64,000 nt of DNA from Nocardioides halotolerans DSM 19273. GTDB lineage: Bacteria > Actinomycetota > Actinomycetes > Propionibacteriales > Nocardioidaceae. The stretch is taken from NCBI RefSeq assembly GCF_000422805.1, contig NZ_AUGT01000009.1:320727-384726 (forward strand), given 5' to 3'. Shown here one piece after another: positions 24,457 through 32,386 of the stretch. Numbering within the stretch: position 1 is the stretch's first letter; each line of letters begins with the position of its first letter. Below the pieces are notes generated by a model. The model ran no database searches and was not told the DNA's origin. It saw nothing but the letters and a program-made list of their open reading frames with translations. The translations under genes were made by a program, and so were the position numbers.

Positions 24457-24987
24457 TTGGGGGCGGTGCTCGAGACCGGTCGCGGCTCGCTGCCGTTCGC
24501 GCTGGTGCACGGCGAGCCGCTGGTCGCGGCGGCCGCGTGGGCGACGGGCGAGGCCGGGATCCAGCTGGTCGACCTGGGCACCGAGTGGCCGTACCTCGTC
24601 GACGCCGGGGTGCCCTTCGTGCTGCACGACCCGCTGTGCCCGCTGACCCCGCCGGCGTTCCTCGCGGCCTGCGTCGCGCACGCAGCCGGGCGCTCGGTCG
24701 TGACGGCCGGCGTCCGGCCCGTGACCGACACGGTCAAGGCGCTCCACGACGACCGGGTCGGCGCCACCCACGACCGCGCCGACCTGCTCCAGGTCGTCTC
24801 GCCGGTGGTGCTGCCCGCCACGGTCGTGGCGGCCCTCGACGGCCTGCCGACCACCGAGCTCGCGGCGCTCGTCGCCGTCCTGGCCGAGCGGTTCCCGGTC
24901 GAGACGCTCGAGGCGCCCGCCGAGGCGCGGCGCGTCGCCGACGAGTCCGACCTGCGGGTGCTCGAGGCGCTCACCGCTCCCGGTTGA
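24457..24987 (+). CDS. IspD-like cytidylyltransferase pseudoenzyme (lacks the CTP-binding start)
   Basis: The visible protein (176 residues from a TTG) aligns with the middle and end of Isp[21 protein letters not shown] corresponds to the VHDAARP region, [20 protein letters not shown] to the PVTDTIK region, and [11 protein letters not shown] to the TPQ region. The N-terminal CTP-binding motif (LAAGxGxR) is missing. Upstream in frame there is no ATG or GTG back to the carD stop, only a CTG at 24391 overlapping it, and the hairpin covers most of that stretch. It may be a regulatory pseudoenzyme or a decaying duplicate. It is convergent with, and overlaps by 17 bases, the intact ispD. Confidence 0.6.
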   Translation: MGAVLETGRGSLPFALVHGEPLVAAAAWATGEAGIQLVDLGTEWPYLVDAGVPFVLHDPLCPLTPPAFLAACVAHAAGRSVVTAGVRPVTDTVKALHDDRVGATHDRADLLQVVSPVVLPATVVAALDGLPTTELAALVAVLAERFPVETLEAPAEARRVADESDLRVLEALTAPG

Positions 24988-25654
24988 GCAACCGGTCGGC
25001 GACCTCGAGGTCCTCGGGGAAGGTGACCTTGAGGTTGGTGGCGCCGCCGCGCACCGCGACGACCGGCAGGTCGGCGTACCGCTCGACGCAGGCGGCGGTG
25101 TCGGTGCTCTCGTAGCCGTCGGCGGCGGCGCGGCCGTGCGCCTCCAGCAGCGGAACGGCGCGGAAGGCCTGCGGCGTCTGCACGCCGACCAGCCCTGCGG
25201 GCGCCGTCCGCAGGTCGCGGCCGAGCAGCCCGGGCAGCCCGACGACCGGGAGCGCGCCGCCGTGCTCCCGGGCCGCGGCGATCGTCGCCTCGAACAGCTC
25301 CGGCCCGGCGAGCGGGCGGGCCCCGTCGTGGACCGCGACCACGTCGACGGCGCCGGAGCCGATCTCCTCGGCGAGCGCCTGCAAGGCCGCCCACTCCGAG
25401 CCGTGGCGGGTGGCGCCTCCCGGCACCACCCGCACCTCGCGGGCGCCGAGCAGCGGCGCGACGGCGTCGCCGACGGCGTCCTCGTCGCCGGCGCGCACGG
25501 CGAGCACGAGGTGGGACACGTCCGCGACCGCGAGCGCGGCGCGCACCGAGTGGCCGAGCACCACCGTGTCGCCAAGGGGCAGCAGCACCTTGTTGGTCTC
25601 CGCGCCGACCCGGCTGCCGGAACCGCCGGCGAGGATCACGACGGCGGCACTCAC
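24971..25654 (-). CDS. ispD: 2-C-methyl-D-erythritol 4-phosphate cytidylyltransferase IspD
   Basis: From the GTG at 25654 the enzyme has 227 residues, normal for Isp[21 protein letters not shown] is the CTP-binding motif (slightly varied, LAGGSGSR), then [29 protein letters not shown] (VHDAARP type), [11 protein letters not shown] and the end [16 protein letters not shown] (K-V-T-x-P-E-D). It couples CTP to methylerythritol phosphate in the MEP isoprenoid pathway. The usual partner ispF lies 17 kb away. AACAGT precedes the GTG by 6 bases, a weak leaderless match. The gene is on the strand opposite to carD, unlike the usual arrangement. Confidence 0.93.
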   Translation of the reverse strand: MSAAVVILAGGSGSRVGAETNKVLLPLGDTVVLGHSVRAALAVADVSHLVLAVRAGDEDAVGDAVAPLLGAREVRVVPGGATRHGSEWAALQALAEEIGSGAVDVVAVHDGARPLAGPELFEATIAAAREHGGALPVVGLPGLLGRDLRTAPAGLVGVQTPQAFRAVPLLEAHGRAAADGYESTDTAACVERYADLPVVAVRGGATNLKVTFPEDLEVADRLLNRER

Positions 25655-25710
25655 CCGCCAACTGTTACATGAGCGTTGCACGGGCGACCCCAGGGGAAAC
25701 ACGCCGTCCC

Positions 25711-25716
25711 TAGGTT
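25711..25716 (+). promoter_or_regulatory. Leaderless -10 element (TAGGTT) of the nirD-like gene
   Basis: TAGGTT lies 6 bases before the ATG at 25723, with no ribosome site. The 68-base divergent region also serves ispD. Confidence 0.55.
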
Positions 25717-25722
25717 GCGGGC

Positions 25723-26073
25723 ATGAGTCCTCGGGCGGACGCCGAGTGGCAGCCCGTCTGCCGCCTCACCGAGCTCGAGGTCGAGCGCGGGGCGGCCGCC
25801 CTGGTGCACGGCCAGGCGGTCGCGATCTTCCGGGTCGACGAGGAGACCGTCTACGCGCTGGCCAACCACGACCCGTTCGACCGGCACGCCACGCTGGCCC
25901 GCGGCATCGTCGGCGTGCACGGCGACGTGCCGTTCGTGGCCTCACCGGTGCACAAGCGCGGCTTCGACCTGCGCACCGGCCGGTGCCTCGACGACGAGCA
26001 CGTCGCGGTCGCGGCGTACGACGTCAAGGTCGTGGACGGCGTGGTCCAGGTCGGCCACCGCAAGGCAGCCTGA
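25723..26073 (+). CDS. nirD: NirD-like nitrite reductase small subunit (Rieske-fold protein)
   Basis: The 116-residue protein has the NirD-type Rieske fold: [20 protein letters not shown], then [20 protein letters not shown] and [20 protein letters not shown]. As in NirD, the iron-sulfur ligands of true Rieske proteins (C-x-H and C-x2-H) are not all present, so it probably binds no cluster. NirD partners the large sirohaem subunit NirB, which reduces nitrite to ammonia. No nirB is in this window, so this is either an orphan or serves a distant nirB. Name confidence is moderate. Confidence 0.78.
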   Translation: MSPRADAEWQPVCRLTELEVERGAAALVHGQAVAIFRVDEETVYALANHDPFDRHATLARGIVGVHGDVPFVASPVHKRGFDLRTGRCLDDEHVAVAAYDVKVVDGVVQVGHRKAA

Positions 26074-26094
26074 CCGCGGCGCGCCCGGCCGAGG

Positions 26095-26331
26095 TCAGTG
26101 ACGGAGGTCGCGAAACGCCTCGAGCAGGGTCGACTGCGCCTCGGGGGAGAGCGTGTCGACGGGGACGGTGCCGAGCACGTCGAGGGTCGCGCGCATCTGC
26201 TCGAGGTAGCGCGAGCAGGCGTCGCAGCCGCGCAGGTGCTTCTCGAACCGGCGCCGCTCGCGCCACCCGAGCGATCCCTCGAGGTAGCTGGTGATCACCT
26301 CGACCACCTGTCGGCAGGGCAGGTCTGCCAC
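26095..26331 (-). CDS. Zinc-binding anti-sigma factor (zf-HC2)
   Basis: The 78-residue protein has the anti-sigma zinc finger CRQVVEVITSYLEGSLGWRE, FEKHLRGCDACSRYLEQM, where His and the C-x2-C pair (H-x3-C-x2-C) bind zinc. No membrane helix follows, so it is a soluble anti-sigma factor, possibly redox-responsive like RsrA. Its GTG is one base after the sigma-gene stop, so the two are coupled and the pair forms a regulatory unit. Confidence 0.88.
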   Translation of the reverse strand: MADLPCRQVVEVITSYLEGSLGWRERRRFEKHLRGCDACSRYLEQMRATLDVLGTVPVDTLSPEAQSTLLEAFRDLRH

Positions 26332-26332
26332 G

Positions 26333-26962
26333 TCAGCTCCCCTCCACGTAGGCGGCGATCCCGGCCCGGGCGGCGGTGCGGGCCCGGTGCAGCAGTACCC
26401 GCTGGTTGGCCTGGGAGATCCCCAGCAGCTCGCAGACCTCCTCGGAGCTGTGCCCGAGCACGTCGCGCAGGGTGAGCACGATCCGCTGGCGGTCGGGCAG
26501 CGTCTCGAGCACCGACGCGAGCTCGCGGCGTACCTCTCCCGCGAGCACCGACCCCTCGACGGCGACCTCCTCCGGCCAGGCCGACGGCGCCGCCCGCCAG
26601 TGGCCGGGGTAGGGCTCGCCGGCCGACTGGAACAGCGCCGGGTCGAGGCCCGGCCCGGCCTCGTCGCCGGCGATGCTGCTCCACGGCAGCGTGCGGTGCT
26701 CCTTGACCCCGCGGCTCTTGGCGGTGTTGACCAGGATGCGGAAGACCCAGGTGCGCAGCGACGAGCGACCCTCGAACCGGTCGATCCCCTTGAGCACCGC
26801 GAGCCACGTCTCCTGTACGACCTCCTCGGCGGAGGCCTGGGTGGAGACGAAGCCGCGCGCGAGCGTCAGCATGGGTCGCGACCAGTCCTGGACGATCCGC
26901 GCGAACGCCGCCTCGTCGCCGGCCCGGAGCGCGGCCACCAGCTCGCCCGCGTCACCCGCCAC
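26333..26962 (-). CDS. ECF-family RNA polymerase sigma factor
   Basis: The 209-residue protein has sigma region 2 (FARIVQDWSRPMLTLARGFV, EEVVQETWLAVLKGIDRFEG, SLRTWVFRILVNTAKSRG) and region 4 (ELASVLETLPDRQRIVLTLR, LGHSSEEVCELLGISQANQR, VLLHRARTAAR). An acidic linker of about 55 residues separates them. The start is a leaderless GTG. The downstream zf-HC2 protein probably sequesters it until a signal arrives. The targets are unknown. Confidence 0.92.
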   Translation of the reverse strand: MAGDAGELVAALRAGDEAAFARIVQDWSRPMLTLARGFVSTQASAEEVVQETWLAVLKGIDRFEGRSSLRTWVFRILVNTAKSRGVKEHRTLPWSSIAGDEAGPGLDPALFQSAGEPYPGHWRAAPSAWPEEVAVEGSVLAGEVRRELASVLETLPDRQRIVLTLRDVLGHSSEEVCELLGISQANQRVLLHRARTAARAGIAAYVEGS

Positions 26963-26968
26963 GCGGGA

Positions 26969-26974
26969 AGGCTA
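26969..26974 (-). promoter_or_regulatory. Leaderless -10 element (TAGCCT) of the ECF sigma gene
   Basis: TAGCCT on the minus strand lies 6 bases before the GTG at 26962. This resembles a housekeeping-type -10, so the operon is not obviously autoregulated from here. Confidence 0.5.
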
Positions 26975-27143
26975 GTCGTCATCACCGAGCCAGATCGGTC
27001 CGGCGAGGACGAGGACGTCGCTGCCGGCGAAGCCGCGGTCCATGTAACGCTCCTGTCGACGGTCGAGACCGAACGACGCATCAGTCCCGCCCGGAGGCCC
27101 GTGCGTTACGGCGGGCCCGGCCCCGAGAGACGAAGGACCCGAC

Positions 27144-27758
27144 GTGGACCTCACCCGCACCCGCACCGCGCTGCACGGCATCGCGGAGCTGCTGCTCGCC
27201 GGACCGCAGTACGCCGAGAGCGGCACCATCCGGCTGCGCGTCGCACCCGGCGGCATCGCGACCGTGGCCGCGCCCGACCTGCGCCTCGACGGCGCCGAGC
27301 TGGTCGGCCCCGCCGGCCGGCACCCGCTCACCGGCACCTACGCCGAGGCGGCGGCGGCGCTCGGCGTGACGCCCCGCCCGCTCGGCGACGTCTACTCCGA
27401 CCGTGCCGACGTCGGTGTCGACGACCCGCTCGGCGTCGACTCCGCGCACCTCGCCGTCCTCGTCGACGCGCTCGCGGTGGGCGACGCCGCGCTGCGCGCC
27501 TTCGCGCCCGACCAGGTGCCGGTGCTGTGGCCGGAGCACCTCGACGTCGCGATCTCCCGCGACGAGGTCAACTACGGCGTCTCGCCCGGCGACGCCCACG
27601 TGCCGGAGCCCTACGCCTACGTGGGGCCCTGGACGCCACGCACGGGCGAGTTCTGGAACGAGTCGTTCGGCGCCGCGCGCCCGCTGTCAGCGCTCGGCGG
27701 CGGCGCCGACGCCGTGGCCGACTTCTTCCGGGAGGGCGCGCGGCTCGCCGGGGCCTGA
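27144..27758 (+). CDS. Conserved hypothetical actinobacterial protein
   Basis: The 204-residue protein starts at a GTG with GAAGGA 7 bases upstream. It has a beta-strand-rich first half (GTIRLRVAPGGIATVAAPDL), a middle helix (SAHLAVLVDALAVGDAALRA) and an aromatic-rich C-terminal part (YGVSPGDAHVPEPYAYVGPW, EFWNESFGAAR). There is no signal peptide and no membrane helix. Similar proteins occur widely in actinobacteria without known function. The 3' end overlaps the convergent membrane-protein gene by 72 bases. Confidence 0.7.
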   Translation: MDLTRTRTALHGIAELLLAGPQYAESGTIRLRVAPGGIATVAAPDLRLDGAELVGPAGRHPLTGTYAEAAAALGVTPRPLGDVYSDRADVGVDDPLGVDSAHLAVLVDALAVGDAALRAFAPDQVPVLWPEHLDVAISRDEVNYGVSPGDAHVPEPYAYVGPWTPRTGEFWNESFGAARPLSALGGGADAVADFFREGARLAGA

Positions 27759-29537
27759 CGGCGCCTCCTCCGGCGCGCCCTCCTCCGCGTCGGCGACCGG
27801 GTCCGAGCGGGCGAAGATCCGCCTGCCGGCGAGCCACGCCGCCATGGGGATGCCGAGGAAGAAGAACGCGGTCAGCGAGTCGTCGTACTGCGCGACCTCG
27901 TGGGAGACGGTGACCCAGAACAGCAGCACCACGGACAGCAGCAGGTAGCCGACGAAGAGCAGCGGCCGCGCGCCGCTCGGCAGGCGCCGCGAGCTCTCCG
28001 AGGCGAACGCCGATCCGCTGGCGAGCGTCAGGACGACGCCGAAGACGAGGACCAGCACTCCCGGCAGGCCGACCAGGCCACCGAGGAAGGACAGGTAGTC
28101 GCCGCGGCTGACGACCAGCCACGAGAACACCACCACGGTGATCAGGGCCGTCAGCGCGGTGTGCGACAGCGACCGCCACCGGACGACGACCAGGCCCAGC
28201 ACCCCGAGCGTGGCGACGAGGTCGACGGTCGGGTAGGAGAAGCCGAGCTCGAGGTCGAGCACCGGGACCAGGAGCTGGACGAAGCACCAGGCACCGACGA
28301 CCACGAGCGCCGAGCCCAGCTCGTCGCCGTAGCCCCCGCGTGCCCGGCGCATCAGCACGATGCCGACCCCGACGGCCACCGCCGAGACGATCGCGAGCCC
28401 CTCGGTCCCCATCCAGCCGTAGAAGCCGCCTGCCTCGACCAGCCAGTCGGCCCGGTCGCTCCGGAGCTGGCCGATGAACAGGAAGGCCACGCCCACGCCG
28501 AGCAGGTTGAGGATGTAGGACAGGGCGAGGACGAAGCTCCCGCCGTACATCGCCCGCTCCTTGGCCAGGGCGTAGTCGTCGGACGCCGGGAAGCGCGTGA
28601 CGGCCACGACCAGCACCACGAGTAGCACGACCATGACGGTGGTGCGGGTGACGGCGACCGGCTGGTAGGTCAGCGCCGCCGTCCACTCGTCCCACTTCAG
28701 GGCGACCTGGACGACCAGCTTCACGAGCAGGAGCGCCACCAGCACCGCCAGCAGCCAGTGCCGGCGCAGGAGCCGGGTCGGCTCGGCGAGGCTGGTGGAC
28801 ACGTCGAGGGCGAAGTCGATGACGGACACCGCGGCGACGTAGACCAGCGGCAGCAGGATCGCGTTGGTCTGCATGACCTGGCCGTCGACGAGCCCCGGCA
28901 CCAGCACCGTGAACCCGCGTCGCTCGCTCTCGATATGCGCCCACAGGAGCGTGCCGTACTCCAGCAGGAGACCGACCAGGACGACGGCGCGCGCCAGCCC
29001 GGTGACGACGACAGCCGTCCGCGGCCGTCTCCGCAGCAGTGGGTGGAGCAGCGCGGAGGCCAGCAGGGCGGCCGGCACCGCGAGGTAGCCGACCCGCATC
29101 AGGGCGGGGCCGTGCTCGAGGACCCAGGCGCCCAGCCCCAACCCGGACGCGTTGGTCACGACCAGCAGCGACCCGGTGACGGCGTAGAGGACCGCCACGA
29201 AGACCTGGACGGACGGGCTGGCGTCGAGCGCGCCCCAGCACAGGAGCGCCCACCCGAGGGCGAACCCCAGCAGCGCGATGGGCAGCGCGGCGACCGGGAG
29301 GAAGCGCAGCGCGTTGTCGCCGTTGAGCTGGAGCATCGACCCCTGCCGCCACGCCTCGGGGAAGAGCACCGAGGCGAGCAGCAGCGCGAGCAGCACCAGC
29401 GCACCGCGGGCCAGCTGGCGCTCGGTCCTCGACAGGCTGGTCAGCCGCAGCCGCCCCTCGCGCACGGGGTCGCGGAAGGTGCGCACCCACAGCGGCCCGA
29501 GCAGGATCGTCAGCAGGCGCCTGGCTCTCTCGGTCAC
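27687..29537 (-). CDS. Polytopic membrane protein, last gene of the M4/propeller operon
   Basis: The GTG at 29537 overlaps the stop of the upstream gene (GTGA) and gives 616 residues. About fourteen hydrophobic segments are visible, from GALVLLALLLASVLFP to LLFVGYLLLSVVLLFWVTV. A cytosolic N terminus (VRTFRDPVREGRLRLTSLSR) and an acidic Pro-rich C-terminal tail flank them. There is no transporter or enzyme signature I recognise. Being coupled to a membrane-anchored propeller protein and two lipoprotein proteases, it probably forms the membrane base of a cell-surface complex; this is inference. Confidence 0.75.
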   Translation of the reverse strand: MTERARRLLTILLGPLWVRTFRDPVREGRLRLTSLSRTERQLARGALVLLALLLASVLFPEAWRQGSMLQLNGDNALRFLPVAALPIALLGFALGWALLCWGALDASPSVQVFVAVLYAVTGSLLVVTNASGLGLGAWVLEHGPALMRVGYLAVPAALLASALLHPLLRRRPRTAVVVTGLARAVVLVGLLLEYGTLLWAHIESERRGFTVLVPGLVDGQVMQTNAILLPLVYVAAVSVIDFALDVSTSLAEPTRLLRRHWLLAVLVALLLVKLVVQVALKWDEWTAALTYQPVAVTRTTVMVVLLVVLVVAVTRFPASDDYALAKERAMYGGSFVLALSYILNLLGVGVAFLFIGQLRSDRADWLVEAGGFYGWMGTEGLAIVSAVAVGVGIVLMRRARGGYGDELGSALVVVGAWCFVQLLVPVLDLELGFSYPTVDLVATLGVLGLVVVRWRSLSHTALTALITVVVFSWLVVSRGDYLSFLGGLVGLPGVLVLVFGVVLTLASGSAFASESSRRLPSGARPLLFVGYLLLSVVLLFWVTVSHEVAQYDDSLTAFFFLGIPMAAWLAGRRIFARSDPVADAEEGAPEEAPSGPGEPRALPEEVGHGVGAAAER

Positions 29538-32371
29538 CGGACCTCCACCACGACGAGCTCGACCCCGGTCGGGACGATCAGCCGGCCGTCCGGGGTGAGG
29601 CCGACGTTGGGGCTGATGAGGTAGGGGACGCTCCCCGGCTCCCAGGCCGTGAGGAGGCGTCCGGTCCGCACGTCGTGCACCGAGACCCGGAACCAGTTGT
29701 CCTCCACGTCGTTCTCGTTGCCCGACTCGGTGACGAAGACGTGTCCGTCCGCGACGTAGGGCGCCCCGCCGGCCGCGCGCCTCGTCGCCAGCGACCACAG
29801 CTCGGCGCCGGTGTCGGCTGCGTAGGCGTGGACCACGTGGCCGTCGATCGACACGACGACGCCGTCCGAGACCGCGGGGGCGAGGGAGAACGGCGGGTCC
29901 GCGACCGGGTGCGACCAGAGCCGGGAGCCGTCCGACGCGTCGAGGGCGACGAGCTCGGAGGTGTTCCTGGACGGACTGACGCCGACCGCGTAGACGACGC
30001 CGTCGGCGTACGCAGGGGCGGCGAAGAGGTGGGCCTCGGGGTCCTGCCAGACCGGCTGTCCGGTGCGGCCGTCGTAGCGGGCCAGCCCGCCGCCGCCGTA
30101 GAGGACGTCGCCGTCGGGGAGCACCACGGGGCTGCTCGTCGAGACCTGCAGCGCGATCGGCGTCCGCCAGAGGGTGCGGCCGGTGTGCAGGTCGACGGCG
30201 GCGAGGCCCTCGCCGTCGACGCCGAATGCCACGGTGTCGCCTCCAACGGCCGGCACGGCGCCGAAGGCGGTGTCGCCGCCGCGCGCCGACCAGAGCAGCT
30301 CGCCGTCGGCGAGACGTCGGGCCTGCACCTGGTTCTTCCGCCTGGCCACGACGATGCCGTCGGAGACGACGGCCCCGGTCTGGATGGTGTCGGGTGAGTC
30401 CTGCAGGAGCGTGGTCGTGCCGTCGGCCGCGACCTCGACGAGACCGTCGGGGACTGGGGCGATCACGTCGTCGCCGACGGCCACCGGCGGCTCGGTGACC
30501 GCACCGGGCAGGGTGCGGGCGGTGGCGAACAGCTCCAGCCCGGTCGGCCGCTCCTCGTCGTCGAGCGGGTAGGCGAAGAGCACGGTGTCGGTCGTCTCCT
30601 GCCCGCCGTACGCCGTGAGCACCAGGCAGCCGTCGACCACGGCGGGCGAGACGTCGTCGAACCACTCGGCGCCGGCCGTTGCCAGCGGCAGCGGCCACCG
30701 GTCGTTGATGCGCCCGGTGGCGAGGTCGAGGACCACCACCTCGCCGTCGCGGGTGCCGAGGACCACCTCGTCGCCGATGACCGCGGGGGCGCTGCGGGTC
30801 TTGGGCACCTCGCGGCGCCACAGCCGGTGCCCGTCCTCGAGGTCGAACGCCGTGAGCCGCTCGCCCAGGTCGAGGGCGACCAGCACGCCGTTGCCGGCCG
30901 CCATGGGCATCTCGCCGACCCCCCGGCTTCGCGTCTGCCAGTCGATGTCGCCGTCGCGCGAGAAGCCGTGCACCACGCCGTCGCTGTCCTCGACCAGCAC
31001 CCGGCCGTCCGCGACCAGCGGACCCTGGACGAGCCCCGAGTCGAGGGACGCCGACCAGGCCGTGTCGCCGCTGTCGGGCTCGAGCGCCGTCAGCGTCCCG
31101 GACAGGTCGCCGGTCAGCAGGTGCTCGCCGTCGTAGGCGGGGGAGGTGCGGACCGCGCCGCCGAGCGTCACCTGCCAGGCGACGTCGCCGTTGGTGAGGT
31201 CCACCGCGGTGACCGAGCCGTCGTCGCTCGGGACGGCGACGAGCCGCCCGACGGTGACGGGCGTGGCCGACACGACGTCGGGGAGCTCGCGCACCCAGAG
31301 CGCCCGGCCGTCGGCGACGGACAGCGCCCACACCCGCTTGTGGCTGTCGGCGACCACGACCGCGTCGCCGGCCAGCACCGCCGGCGCCAGGATCGGCCCC
31401 TCGAGCTCGATGCGCCACCTCATCTCGCCGGAGTCGGTGGTGCGCAGCGACACCAGGCCGTCGGGCTCCGCGACGACCATGACGTCGCCGTCGGAGACCG
31501 GCGCCATGAACGCCCGCTCGGGTCGCAGGTCGGTCCACGCGAGCTCGCGGCCCAGCCGACCGTGGGGGACGGAGAAGGTGCGGCCCGCATCGAAGCCCTC
31601 GGTGCTCCCGACCACCGGCTCGACCTCGTCGACCGGGTCGGGCTCGCGACCCTCGGCGTACCAGTTGCCGGCCACCCCGTGGAACTCGACGAGCTCCTCG
31701 GTGAAGTCCTGGCCCGTGGCCTCGACGCGGTCGCGGGTGCGCACGGTCCCGTAGCCCGGGCAGGTCCACTCGTCGAGCACCTCGACGGCGTCGGGGGCGT
31801 CCTCGAGGTCGAGCGGGGAGGAGCCGACGAAGTGCGCGCAGTCCTCGAAGGTGTGGCCCCCGACCTCGACGTCGACGACCTCGGTGAGCTCGGTCGTCGA
31901 TGAGTAGTCGATGTCGCCGACCTTCCCCTCGAAGTCCCACGACCGGCCCTCCTCGACCGGGAGCTGGTAGGCCACGATCGGCGGGTCGATGCCGAACCAG
32001 CGGTCGCCTTCCTCCTGGGCGTACTGGTACATCGTCCGGCCGTCGACCCCGAGGTAGGCGTCGAAGGCGCGGGGGCCGCTGCCGGGGTAGTCGGTGTAGC
32101 TCCGGCTGACCTGCATCGTCGGCCGCAGCGACCCCTCGGCCTCGGTGTCGAGGAGCGACGTGGTGCCGACGACCTGGCTGGTGCGCGTGCCTGAGGGCTC
32201 ACCGTGGTCGAGGACGTCGTAGACCCAGGTCGTGCCGAGCTCGAGCGGCTGCACCTCGCGCATCGCGGCCAGGTCGTCGTCGGGGACGGTGACGGCGACC
32301 CCCGCGACGACGGCGGCGGGCACCAGCAGCAGGGCAGGCAGCCACCCCGCGACCGCTCGCGCTCTCCTCAT
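29534..32371 (-). CDS. Membrane-anchored PQQ-like beta-propeller protein
   Basis: The 945-residue protein starts with a membrane anchor (about residues 8-28). A 220-residue N-terminal domain (LELGTTWVYDVLDHGEPSGT) comes next. From about residue 270 there are many repeats of the quinoprotein-propeller type: GEMRWRIELEGPILAPAVLA, VWALSVADGRALWVRELP, GDVAWQVTLGGAVRTSPAYD, HRLWRREVPKTRSAPAVIGD, GRTLWRTPIALQVSTSSPVV, GSRLWSHPVADPPFSLAPAV. Each has the A-x-D-x-x-x-G-x-x-x-W signature. Two propellers are likely. It is not a dehydrogenase: no PQQ or calcium site is evident. An outer-surface scaffold role is probable. It overlaps the next gene by four bases. Confidence 0.85.
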   Translation of the reverse strand: MRRARAVAGWLPALLLVPAAVVAGVAVTVPDDDLAAMREVQPLELGTTWVYDVLDHGEPSGTRTSQVVGTTSLLDTEAEGSLRPTMQVSRSYTDYPGSGPRAFDAYLGVDGRTMYQYAQEEGDRWFGIDPPIVAYQLPVEEGRSWDFEGKVGDIDYSSTTELTEVVDVEVGGHTFEDCAHFVGSSPLDLEDAPDAVEVLDEWTCPGYGTVRTRDRVEATGQDFTEELVEFHGVAGNWYAEGREPDPVDEVEPVVGSTEGFDAGRTFSVPHGRLGRELAWTDLRPERAFMAPVSDGDVMVVAEPDGLVSLRTTDSGEMRWRIELEGPILAPAVLAGDAVVVADSHKRVWALSVADGRALWVRELPDVVSATPVTVGRLVAVPSDDGSVTAVDLTNGDVAWQVTLGGAVRTSPAYDGEHLLTGDLSGTLTALEPDSGDTAWSASLDSGLVQGPLVADGRVLVEDSDGVVHGFSRDGDIDWQTRSRGVGEMPMAAGNGVLVALDLGERLTAFDLEDGHRLWRREVPKTRSAPAVIGDEVVLGTRDGEVVVLDLATGRINDRWPLPLATAGAEWFDDVSPAVVDGCLVLTAYGGQETTDTVLFAYPLDDEERPTGLELFATARTLPGAVTEPPVAVGDDVIAPVPDGLVEVAADGTTTLLQDSPDTIQTGAVVSDGIVVARRKNQVQARRLADGELLWSARGGDTAFGAVPAVGGDTVAFGVDGEGLAAVDLHTGRTLWRTPIALQVSTSSPVVLPDGDVLYGGGGLARYDGRTGQPVWQDPEAHLFAAPAYADGVVYAVGVSPSRNTSELVALDASDGSRLWSHPVADPPFSLAPAVSDGVVVSIDGHVVHAYAADTGAELWSLATRRAAGGAPYVADGHVFVTESGNENDVEDNWFRVSVHDVRTGRLLTAWEPGSVPYLISPNVGLTPDGRLIVPTGVELVVVEVR

Positions 32372-32386
32372 CGGTCCGCTCGGTCC

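Noticed and set aside
27044..27051. GTAACGCT as an ECF -35 near the sigma operon; a similar CAACGCT lies near ispD
   Set aside because: No matching -10 at a fixed distance was found at either site, so there is no support beyond a short shared string.
29538..31940. In-frame 5' extension of the polytopic membrane-protein gene
   Set aside because: The upstream part is an Arg/Gly-rich shadow of the PQQ-like propeller gene in another frame; GTG at 29537 with a four-base overlap explains the start.
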